This document shows, one piece after another, positions 16,230 to 22,687 of a DNA stretch of 22,687 nt (positions within the stretch are counted from its first letter, which is position 1; each line of letters begins with the position of its first letter). Where the stretch lies: the IMG/VR virus record IMGVR_UViG_3300010885_052980, positions 1 through 22,687 of that record, one strand, 5' to 3'. Both the position numbers and the translations under genes were made by a program. The DNA comes from a virus. Below the pieces are notes generated by a model that did not search any database, was not told where the DNA came from, and saw only the letters and a program-made list of their open reading frames with translations.

Positions 16230-19200
16230 TGTTAATTAGGGGATTATACAATAAACCAATTTCTAACACATTCATTGAGAAAACAACATCAATTGCCCAA
16301 AGAGTAAAACCGCTTGTAATAATTGACTGGCTTGATAGTCGCCATATTGAGAAATCAGGTAACACCGAAGTTGCTTCAAGCAATTATGCATTTTCAGATG
16401 TATCTGACCAAACCGTTATAGACGAAGCTTATGGATTGTTGTCATTGAATACAACTTCAATGGGCCCACCGATTGTTAGAGCCGCCAGGTCTTTATCTGA
16501 CAAAGAGATTTTGTTTAATAAATCCAGAAGATCAAGTTTTTATTTTACGCCAAATGAATCAATAAACGGAATTGAGAGAGAATCTTTCACATGGGCAGTG
16601 GCTGGGGCTAAAGATATAAACGGGAATATAATAACATCAAATGGAAACTGGCATTGTTTACCAAGTGACAAAGACGATAATTTGGAATTCGGGTTTTGGT
16701 CGTCAGTAAAAAGTACAGAGTATTTGCATGCCACCAAGAATGGTTACGAATTCACGACACCAGTAACTTTGACATATTTGTTTACAGCCAGAGCGGTAAA
16801 TCTTGTTAAGGTTATAACATCTGAACATTATGGACAAATTAAATCATATAACCTCAAAGCATACAGAAATACATCAACTTTAGTTTTTGATCAAGATGGT
16901 GAAATAGCTGAAGATAATTATTTCTATAATCATTTCTTAGAGGGAATAACCAATAGCGATATTAATAAAATTCTATTAACTATTTACACTACTAAAAATA
17001 AATTAGATTATGCAAGAGTCCAAGAAGTTGCCCCAATATACCAAGTTGATATGTCCGACTATTTGATAAATGCAAATGTGTCAAAAGTTAGAGATATCCA
17101 CGAGACAAGTTTACCGATTGCAGGCGGTGGTGCTTCAACAGCTCAAGTCTCTTTTGACAATACACAAAAAGATTTCAACTTGTTTAATAGTGCGTCAACT
17201 TTTGGGAAATACATGAAAAAAGATTTGCGCACGTATATTTATGCTGGTTGGCAGATAAAGAAATCAAACAGTTCTGAAGTGTCAACAACTCTTGTTAGTT
17301 CTATAAATGCAAGTGCTAATTCATTGTCAGTAGGCGGGACTATTGATTTTCCTGACGGTGGAGGCGCTAATGATTTTGTGGTCATTGTTGACAAAGATAC
17401 TGTGTCTAGGGAGTACATGCTTTGTTCAAAGTCCGGTTCAGAAACATTATCAGTTACCGAAAGAGGTTACGGTGGGACTATCGCAAGAGCTCATAGCTCA
17501 GGCGCTTCTGTAACTTTTGATACTTACGAATATGTACCATATGGCGTTTTTTATGTTGACGAATGGCAGGCAGCTTCTTCATCAATGGTAGTTGACGCAA
17601 CAATGAGTGATTGGCAAAAATATAGTAATGAGAAAACTGTTACTAAAGGGTTTATGATGCAGAATGCAATTATTGCTGAATCAGTTAAGCAATTGTTGAT
17701 GAAAGTTAATTTTCCAAAATCTCAAATAAAATACTTGTCGCAGCCTTCTGAATCTTTCACAAGAAATGGGGCTATTCTCCATTTGGCTTTTGACGAAAAT
17801 GTTGTTGACAGGGAAAATGCAACTAGGACAATTTCAAGTTCCCTTAGGGCTAGGTTTGTGGAGATAGTGAGCAAATCTTTTGAGGAATATAGTTTGAAAG
17901 ATGTAATGCTAGATGCAAACGATAAAGATTTAAGCGTTCTAGAGCTGGCCTTAGATATAAAAGATTACTTTACTCCATCGTTAACAACAACATCATCTTT
18001 GATTTCTACGCAAGACCAAGGGTCTTCTGTAGCATTAAATTTTACAACGGGGTCTTTCACTAAACCAGATGGCAGTTCTGTCGTTGAATCATACAATGGA
18101 GTTTTTGATGGCTACTATGTTCCTACATCTTCGGGTTTGCAAAGATTATTAATTCTAATAAATAGAGGTGGTGTCAAAGTATACCTAGATAAGATTTTAA
18201 TAATAAATAACTGGTACATTGTTGAATCAGGTACTAATTCTACAGTAACCATCCAGTCAGCGGAGTATAACCTTACTGCTGGTAGAGCATACGAGTTAAG
18301 AATAGAATTCTTTACAGATGCAAAGCAAACCAACACTCCATTTCAAATTAAATTAAAAAAGAATGACGGATCTTTGGATTGGGTATATTCTAATCAAACA
18401 TACACAATGGTTGCTCTAGACAAAGTTGGAAGTAAAGCTAATCAATCTTATTTAACATTTAATAGCGGAACTGGGCGATGGGCAGTTGCCAGCGCTCAAA
18501 ACTCTATAGATAGAGCTGGGCGAAGGAATAATGCTATATACCGAGGCACTCCTGTGTTGGCGCAAGAAAGCGGAGTCGTGTCTGATACTGATAGTAAAAG
18601 CATTTTGTTGGCTTCAAATTCTTATTTAAGAATCCCTTACGATGTTTCTTATAACCGTTTTTATACAAGTCAAAGTGATTTTTCAATTTTAACATATATA
18701 AAATTTAGCGCAAACTCTTTCTCTGGCACTGGAGAGTTTATTAGCAATTGGAATAACTCTTCGTCAAATTCCGGGTTTGAGTTGTTTTATAATTCGTCAG
18801 CCAGTGGTTTAAAGATAGTGACATCAAGTGGTGTTCAGACTGTTTCATCAAATACGGCTATCTCTAATTCTTCTTTCACATTAATGACATTTACACTAAA
18901 GGGTTCATCTTTAAAATATTACATAAATGGCGCTTTGGTGAATACAGTAACCATATCGGGTACTCCAATTTCTTATGCAAATAAAGACCTTACAATTGGT
19001 GGTCGTGGATCTAGTTACGCTAGCGGGGCAGAAGTCGCCCCGGCATCTTTCAGGGAGATGTACATTGACCAGTTTGCTATTTTTAATAAAGCTTTAAGTG
19101 CTGAAGATGTACTGACTTCTTATATTGAAACTAAGATCCAGCCAATACAGAAATTCCCTTTTGCTTATGGTAATGATAAGACGGTTAAGAACATTATTGA

Positions 19201-20266
19201 TGATGTAAGCCTAGCCGACCTGGGGCGATTGTATATTGATGAAAATCAAAATGCAAGGTACGAGCATTATTATCGTTTTTTTGAATCAACAATTGATCAA
19301 CACGCAAACGTTCAGCAAATTTTTTCTGATTCAACAAATATCTTAGATGCTTCATACAATGTTCAATTGCATGTCAACAAGATCACTGTAAAACTTAAAG
19401 GGCAAGTTAGTAACTTGGTAGGGAAACAGTCTTTATGGCGTGCAGATAGTCCAACATCTTTGGCAACAACTTTACTAACATCAAACATAACTTCTACTTC
19501 TAACTCTATTCAAGTAACAACTACGGACAAGCCCAAGTATCCTAAATCTGGCTTTCTGAAAATTGACAATGAAATTGTAAAGTATAGCAACACAACTAGT
19601 AATGCTTTCTTGGCTGTTGAGAGGGCCCAATTTGATACAGTTGCTGCCGCGCATACTGCTAATGCAAAAGTAAGAGAGACATTAAAATTTGATGTTAGGT
19701 TTGATAAGACACCGGCTTTTCGGGTTGAAAACCCTTATATTAGTAATGTTGTTGATGTTATCCCTGCATTAATTGAGATTATTAAGTACGAGCCTACTCA
19801 CTATGGGGCTAAGTTAATTATTGCAGCATCTAATTCAACATCTGCTGGTGATTTAGTTTATGTAGAAGGGGAAAATCTTAAAGATAATAGTAAATCTTTT
19901 GCTTCAATTGCTGGTGTGCCTGTAATATTGCAAGAAACAAAGGGTGAAATCCAGGAAAAAACCGCTACTTTATCCGACAACATAAGAAAATATGGCCTTA
20001 AAGAGATGATCATTGAAAATGAATTCATCACCAGCCTAGAGCAAGCCCAATCTATTGCTGATTTCATTATATCTAAGATGAGTGAACCAGTCCCTATTGT
20101 AGAGTTATCAATACTTCCGAACCCCAGAGTGCAATTAGGAGATAGAGTTAAGATATCTTCACTGCAATCTTTTGATATAATTAATGGAGAGTATTGGGTG
20201 ATAAGCACAGAATGCCAGTTCACTCAGTCTCCTAGCCAGAAAGTGGTTTTAAGGAAGGTCGTGTAA
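16229..20266 (+). CDS. Tail hub/tip protein with PA14-like and LamG-like modules
   Basis: A 1345-residue protein, started at ATG 16229 by a strong GAGGAGG (16218-16224) and overlapping the previous stop by one base. The open frame reaches further upstream, but this start is clearly better. The N-terminal ~340 residues and the C-terminal ~260 residues look like a split tail-hub scaffold; the end (SIADFIISKM, VQLGDRVKI, GEYWVISTE) resembles phage hub proteins. A beta module with a closing RGYGGTIARAH block is found at about 352-430 and a related one at about 1077-1150. Residues about 590-730 look PA14-like (FDGYYVPTSSG, VKVYLDKILIINNW, TAGRAYELRIEFF). Residues about 788-970 look LamG/concanavalin-like (SILLASNSYLRIP, FTLMTFTLKG, YYINGALV, IDQFAIFNKALSAEDV). 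PA14 and LamG domains commonly bind glycans, so this is probably the surface-binding core of the tip. Confidence 0.8.
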   Translation: MLIRGLYNKPISNTFIEKTTSIAQRVKPLVIIDWLDSRHIEKSGNTEVASSNYAFSDVSDQTVIDEAYGLLSLNTTSMGPPIVRAARSLSDKEILFNKSRRSSFYFTPNESINGIERESFTWAVAGAKDINGNIITSNGNWHCLPSDKDDNLEFGFWSSVKSTEYLHATKNGYEFTTPVTLTYLFTARAVNLVKVITSEHYGQIKSYNLKAYRNTSTLVFDQDGEIAEDNYFYNHFLEGITNSDINKILLTIYTTKNKLDYARVQEVAPIYQVDMSDYLINANVSKVRDIHETSLPIAGGGASTAQVSFDNTQKDFNLFNSASTFGKYMKKDLRTYIYAGWQIKKSNSSEVSTTLVSSINASANSLSVGGTIDFPDGGGANDFVVIVDKDTVSREYMLCSKSGSETLSVTERGYGGTIARAHSSGASVTFDTYEYVPYGVFYVDEWQAASSSMVVDATMSDWQKYSNEKTVTKGFMMQNAIIAESVKQLLMKVNFPKSQIKYLSQPSESFTRNGAILHLAFDENVVDRENATRTISSSLRARFVEIVSKSFEEYSLKDVMLDANDKDLSVLELALDIKDYFTPSLTTTSSLISTQDQGSSVALNFTTGSFTKPDGSSVVESYNGVFDGYYVPTSSGLQRLLILINRGGVKVYLDKILIINNWYIVESGTNSTVTIQSAEYNLTAGRAYELRIEFFTDAKQTNTPFQIKLKKNDGSLDWVYSNQTYTMVALDKVGSKANQSYLTFNSGTGRWAVASAQNSIDRAGRRNNAIYRGTPVLAQESGVVSDTDSKSILLASNSYLRIPYDVSYNRFYTSQSDFSILTYIKFSANSFSGTGEFISNWNNSSSNSGFELFYNSSASGLKIVTSSGVQTVSSNTAISNSSFTLMTFTLKGSSLKYYINGALVNTVTISGTPISYANKDLTIGGRGSSYASGAEVAPASFREMYIDQFAIFNKALSAEDVLTSYIETKIQPIQKFPFAYGNDKTVKNIIDDVSLADLGRLYIDENQNARYEHYYRFFESTIDQHANVQQIFSDSTNILDASYNVQLHVNKITVKLKGQVSNLVGKQSLWRADSPTSLATTLLTSNITSTSNSIQVTTTDKPKYPKSGFLKIDNEIVKYSNTTSNAFLAVERAQFDTVAAAHTANAKVRETLKFDVRFDKTPAFRVENPYISNVVDVIPALIEIIKYEPTHYGAKLIIAASNSTSAGDLVYVEGENLKDNSKSFASIAGVPVILQETKGEIQEKTATLSDNIRKYGLKEMIIENEFITSLEQAQSIADFIISKMSEPVPIVELSILPNPRVQLGDRVKISSLQSFDIINGEYWVISTECQFTQSPSQKVVLRKVV
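17995..18425 (+). other. PA14-like domain in the tail hub protein
   Basis: The order FDGYYVP, VKVYLDKILIINNWYI, YNLTAGRAYELRIEFF follows the PA14 pattern (Y-x-G-Y-hydrophobic, V-x-hydrophobic-D-x-x-x-hydrophobic-I-x-x-W, L-x-A-G-x-x-Y-x-hydrophobic-x-hydrophobic-x-F/Y-F). PA14 is a beta-barrel carbohydrate-binding fold. The assignment is by motif reading only. Confidence 0.6.
18590..19135 (+). other. LamG-like (concanavalin fold) domain in the tail hub protein
   Basis: The sequence has the LamG-3 style order: an opening strand SILLASNSYLRIP, a long beta-rich body with FSILTYIKF and FELFYN, then FTLMTFTLKG, LKYYINGALVNTV, LTIGGRG, and the closing MYIDQFAIFNKALSAEDV. The final IDQFAIFNKALSAEDV-like ending is highly characteristic of LamG-3 modules in phage and bacterial surface proteins. 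Confidence 0.8.
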
Positions 20267-21450
20267 TGCCTAGCTCAAGTGGGATACCTGAAAGTTCAAT
20301 AGTTTTTTTTACTGGCGGTCATGATCATGATGGTATTTCTTCGGGGTTAATTAAAACTAACCAATATTCAATATATGATTGGGAAATTGGCGTTACTGTT
20401 GGCAATGGCCAAAGAGGGCAAAAACAAAGTGAAAATGCTGCTGGCTTTAGATTGCTTATTGATTCTATTGTCAAAGAAACGACACTTGGTCCTGCTGGTA
20501 TTAGGTTATCTCCTAACACAATCACTGGGCTACATATTGCGTCTAACACAATTACGGCTAATGAATTGAGCGCAAATATCGTTCTTGTTAATAATGTAAT
20601 TAGAAGTAATAATTTTGATGGGGGCGTTGCAGCCAATGGCACAATTACATCGGGTGGAACTGTTGGGTGGGCAATTTCTGGTGATGGCACAGCTATTTTG
20701 GATATAGCTTATATCCGTGGTTCAATACAGGCAGATAGTCTTTACATTAATGCTTTAAATTATTGGCAATCAAATGGCATATTTAGTGTTGGCGCAGCAA
20801 ACAATATTTTATTTTATAATGGGACAGATTTGGAATTAACTGGCAAAGTTACAGCGACATCTGGCCAAATTGCTGGTTGGGTTATTGATGCAGATAACCT
20901 GGAAACCGGCGGTAATTATGATGGGTCAATGATAATTGGACAGTTTGCAGAAACTAACGGTGGCGGTGGTGTAAAGATTGAAGGCGCAGCTGATGGTAAT
21001 AATGATTTCGGTACAGCCTATTTGACTGGTGAAGAATTATATTTCACAGACACTGTTACTAACAATGAATTATATGTTCGCTCTACAGGTATTGAATACG
21101 CTCTCAGCAATCAAATATGGCAATTTTATGAGAGCGGTGGTGCTTTATATGCTGTTGTTGATGGTACGGAGTACTGTCTTTCTCTTTGTGGTTCTGCGCC
21201 AGCTCCAGTAGGGGTATCTCCAGTTACAGTAGTAGGCACTACAGTAGTAGGCACTACAGTAGTAGGCACTACAGTAGTAGGCACTACAGTAGTAGGCACT
21301 ACAGTAGTAGGCCCAGTTACGGTAGTAGTAGGCCCAGTTACGGTAGTAGTAGGTGGTGGTGGATGTCCGCCAGAACGCGATTGCGCTGGAATATGTTGTC
21401 CAGAAGGTCAACTTTGCTTTACCGTTAAAGGTCAGAGTTATTGTATATGA
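20266..21450 (+). CDS. Tail fibre/appendage protein with tandem-repeat stalk and knottin-like tip
   Basis: A 394-residue protein; ATG 20266 overlaps the hub stop by one base. The N-terminus has TGGHDHDGISSGLI, a motif seen near the start of many phage tail fibre proteins. Residues about 75-300 are beta-rich, with repeats such as TITGLHIASNTITANEL, VGWAISGDG and QIAGWVIDADN, as in trimeric tail fibres. C304 and C308 follow, then a stalk of TVVGT units (residues 321-346) and two PVTVVVG units (350-363), a short Gly run, and a tip of 28 residues with six cysteines: C367, C373, C377, C378, C384, C393. The spacing C-x5-C-x3-CC-x5-C-x8-C fits the inhibitor-cystine-knot pattern. The likely role is receptor binding. 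No chaperone gene for folding is evident next to it. Confidence 0.75.
   Translation: MPSSSGIPESSIVFFTGGHDHDGISSGLIKTNQYSIYDWEIGVTVGNGQRGQKQSENAAGFRLLIDSIVKETTLGPAGIRLSPNTITGLHIASNTITANELSANIVLVNNVIRSNNFDGGVAANGTITSGGTVGWAISGDGTAILDIAYIRGSIQADSLYINALNYWQSNGIFSVGAANNILFYNGTDLELTGKVTATSGQIAGWVIDADNLETGGNYDGSMIIGQFAETNGGGGVKIEGAADGNNDFGTAYLTGEELYFTDTVTNNELYVRSTGIEYALSNQIWQFYESGGALYAVVDGTEYCLSLCGSAPAPVGVSPVTVVGTTVVGTTVVGTTVVGTTVVGTTVVGPVTVVVGPVTVVVGGGGCPPERDCAGICCPEGQLCFTVKGQSYCI
21226..21312 (+). repeat. 15-bp tandem repeat (TVVGT units), five full copies plus a partial one
   Basis: ACAGTAGTAGGCACT is repeated without change at 21226-21240, 21241-21255, 21256-21270, 21271-21285 and 21286-21300, followed by ACAGTAGTAGGC at 21301-21312. 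The unit is in frame, so copy number changes would lengthen or shorten the stalk by five residues each while keeping the tip in frame. Confidence 0.97.
21313..21354 (+). repeat. Two 21-bp repeats (PVTVVVG units)
   Basis: CCAGTTACGGTAGTAGTAGG is found at 21313-21332 and 21334-21353; the units differ only at the last base (C versus T). They join the 15-bp array to the Gly run before the cysteine-rich tip. Confidence 0.95.
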
Positions 21451-21498
21451 AATTAAAAATTGAAAATGGCAGAAAATTGTGTTAATCTTTAAAATACT

Positions 21499-21654
21499 AT
21501 GAAACAAGAAATAAACAAAAATTTAAATAGTTATAAAACAAAACAAGATGATAGTAACAACTCTATTACAAAATGGTTATTGAAAAATGGCTGGATGCAA
21601 GAAGTTGATATTATCAATTCACAAAGGAGCAATGATTTAATTTATGAGCAATAA
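21499..21654 (+). CDS. Small unrecognised protein (51 residues)
   Basis: ATG 21499 to TAA 21652-21654 encodes 51 residues, Asn/Lys/Gln-rich at first, then an amphipathic ITKWLLKNGWMQEV stretch. It fills the only sizeable gap between the fibre gene and the acetyltransferase gene. Its stop lies 11 bases into the next gene, the compact spacing typical of this genome. No Shine-Dalgarno is visible before the ATG, which is the main reason for caution. No family recognised. Without it, 21451-21643 would be a 193-base intergenic stretch with no terminator that I can see. Confidence 0.5.
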   Translation: MKQEINKNLNSYKTKQDDSNNSITKWLLKNGWMQEVDIINSQRSNDLIYEQ

Positions 21655-22108
21655 TAGTGAAAATAAAATTTGGGAAGAAATAACTTCAACTTTAGAAGTT
21701 GATCATTTTCATGACTGGTTTCAAATAGAAAATCTTTTTGGCGAATTTGGCGAACCAGGTTTTACTCAAATAGATAAAGTATTAAATCAGCCAAATAAAA
21801 GTTTGAATGTAACATTTACTCTCTATAGAAATGAAAATGGTAAATTAGTTGGAATTAATGGTTTTTATATTGACAACAATATTCAAAAACCATTTACATT
21901 CATGGTACATCCAGACTATCTTCGTACTGGGATTGGCACAAAAATTGCAGATTTTATAACAAAACAATTTGCAGAAAAAAATAATCGTGAATTTGATTAT
22001 GAACAAAGCTGGAGAGATGTCTCCACCACCGAGTCTGCGGTAAAGTTTGCGAATAAATATGCAAAACAACAATATGACAAAATAAATAATTTAAAAAATG
22101 AGGGATGA
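21644..22108 (+). CDS. GNAT-family N-acetyltransferase
   Basis: A 154-residue protein. The core shows the GNAT order: a beta pair (LNVTFTLYRNENGKLVGINGFYI), then motif A with FMVHPDYLRTGIGTKIADFI, where R94-T-G-I-G-T99 fits the acetyl-CoA pyrophosphate-binding R/Q-x-x-G-x-G/A signature. These enzymes transfer an acetyl group from acetyl-CoA to an amine. The substrate cannot be told from sequence; in a tail cluster it could be a virion protein, a sugar or a host factor. AAAGGAG (21623-21629) lies 14 bases before ATG 21644, rather far; the nearer ATG 21632 runs into a stop after two codons. The last helix (from AVKFANKYAKQQY) is typical of the fold's C-terminus. It overlaps the next gene by one base. 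Confidence 0.78.
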   Translation: MSNNSENKIWEEITSTLEVDHFHDWFQIENLFGEFGEPGFTQIDKVLNQPNKSLNVTFTLYRNENGKLVGINGFYIDNNIQKPFTFMVHPDYLRTGIGTKIADFITKQFAEKNNREFDYEQSWRDVSTTESAVKFANKYAKQQYDKINNLKNEG

Positions 22109-22332
22109 TGTCTGCATACGAAGAATATAAGATAAAAATGAAAGCTGCTAGGCCTTGGGATCTTTTAAATAGTGATAATTATGCAGATGAAAAAATATCA
22201 TCAACTAGATATGAAATATGTTTATCTTGCCCTGAATTAATTAATTTAACAAAACAATGTAAACAATGTGGTTGTGTAATGCCATTAAAAACTAAATTAA
22301 TTAACGCATCATGTCCTCTTTCTAAATGGTGA
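22108..22332 (+). CDS. Small Cys-rich putative zinc-binding protein (DUF6171-like)
   Basis: A 74-residue protein with C38-x2-C41, C51-x2-C54-G-C56 and a terminal C69-P-L-x-K-W. This CxxC...CxxCGC...CPxxKW layout is the one I associate with DUF6171-type phage proteins of unknown function and suggests bound zinc; the family name is from memory and not checked. Start: ATG 22105 and ATG 22108 are both in frame. GAGGG (22100-22104) abuts 22105 but is usefully spaced for 22108, which also forms the TGATG overlap with the preceding stop, so 22108 is chosen. The role is unknown. It is coupled by overlap to the oxygenase-like gene that follows. Confidence 0.75.
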   Translation: MSAYEEYKIKMKAARPWDLLNSDNYADEKISSTRYEICLSCPELINLTKQCKQCGCVMPLKTKLINASCPLSKW

Positions 22333-22687
22333 CTATTCTTGCTCCAGGAATAAATGTTTATTCCATGGATATTGATAAATCAAAAAACTATTATGAAACT
22401 TTAAAAGATTATTCTGAGCCGTTTTTGACATTAGGCTCAATTGTAGGGGGGAATCCTGAAGAAGGTTATCATTCTGTAATTGATGTACACATAAGAAATT
22501 GCAAAATATTTTCTACTGATAGATTAAATGCTTGTCATGAATCAGACCCTTTAAGGATAATGATTGTTGATGCTCAGGAAGAGATGGACAAATTTGTTAA
22601 TCTTTTTCGTTCAGAATATCAAGCTTCAGCAGTATCAAGGAATCATGATTTGATTTTTATGAGATATGAACAAGGTGAATTTTTTAA
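22329..22687 (+). CDS. Probable 2OG-Fe(II) oxygenase, N-terminal part (runs off the window)
   Basis: A frame begins at GTG 22329, overlapping the previous stop by four bases (GTGA), and is open to the last base: about 119 residues. No Shine-Dalgarno is visible, so translational coupling is likely. ATG 22365 is a possible later start. The last residues, LIFMRYEQGEFF, match the strand just before the iron-binding H-x-D in prolyl-4-hydroxylase-like oxygenases (typically RYxxGxxFxxHxD), and the segment ending in Q-A-S-A-V-S-R fits the preceding region. Such enzymes use iron, oxygen and 2-oxoglutarate to hydroxylate proteins or nucleic acids and are common in aquatic phages. The metal-binding residues would fall just past the window end, so catalysis cannot be confirmed here. 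Confidence 0.6.
   Translation, partial: MTILAPGINVYSMDIDKSKNYYETLKDYSEPFLTLGSIVGGNPEEGYHSVIDVHIRNCKIFSTDRLNACHESDPLRIMIVDAQEEMDKFVNLFRSEYQASAVSRNHDLIFMRYEQGEFF

Noticed and set aside
21451-21498. Terminator or promoter after the fibre gene
   Set aside because: Only weak AT-rich pairing (ATTAA with TTAAT) without a T-run, and no -10/-35 pair with suitable spacing was found.
21145-21507. - strand and alternative + strand ORFs with YYCSA or SSRHY repeats
   Set aside because: These are frame shadows of the 15-bp array; the fibre frame has the start overlap, the flanking fibre domains and the cysteine-rich end.

Overview
The window is a contiguous stretch of the tail-structure region of a long-tailed (siphovirus-type) bacteriophage genome. 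All genes I can support lie on the + strand, most are packed with 1-11 base overlaps, and the content is AT-rich. The order is the standard one for phage tails: the 3' end of a probable major tail protein, an intrinsic terminator, two tail-assembly chaperone frames joined by a -1 frameshift, a giant tape measure protein, and then tail-tip and receptor-binding genes. The host is not given. An Rpf-like (resuscitation-promoting factor type) muralytic domain inside the tape measure protein points to an actinobacterium, because that fold is characteristic of Actinobacteria. The low GC, the trailing 2OG-Fe(II) oxygenase-like gene and the small Cys-rich gene resemble phages known from aquatic samples. 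This host assignment is inference.

Layout: 1-138 tail protein C-terminus; 171-216 terminator; 251-556 chaperone frame 0, extended in the -1 frame to 933; 984-14747 tape measure protein of 4587 residues, about 60% of the window; 14747-15142 and 15144-16229 two paralogous distal-tail-like proteins, the second with an N-terminal repeat domain; 16229-20266 a large tail hub/tip protein carrying PA14-like and LamG-like modules; 20266-21450 a tail fibre or appendage protein ending in a 15-bp tandem repeat stalk and a six-cysteine knottin-like tip; 21499-21654 a small unrecognised ORF; 21644-22108 a GNAT acetyltransferase; 22108-22332 a small Cys-rich putative zinc protein; 22329 to the window end a gene that looks like the N-terminal part of a 2OG-Fe(II) oxygenase.

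How they fit together: the chaperones coat the tape measure protein during tail assembly. The tape measure protein sets tail length and is expected to pass into the cell envelope at infection, and here it carries its own wall-cutting domain and membrane-prone segments. The distal-tail-like, hub and fibre proteins form the tip that recognises the cell surface, and their PA14, LamG, repeat and knottin-like modules are probably the glycan- or receptor-binding parts.

The most unusual points are the mosaic architecture of the tape measure protein (H1-like basic/Ala-rich section with AT-hook-like motifs, Rpf-like domain, duplicated GGEYV motif around an extension of about 1270 residues) and the knottin-like tip on an in-frame minisatellite stalk. 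No tRNA, CRISPR, integrase, insertion sequence or lysis gene was seen.
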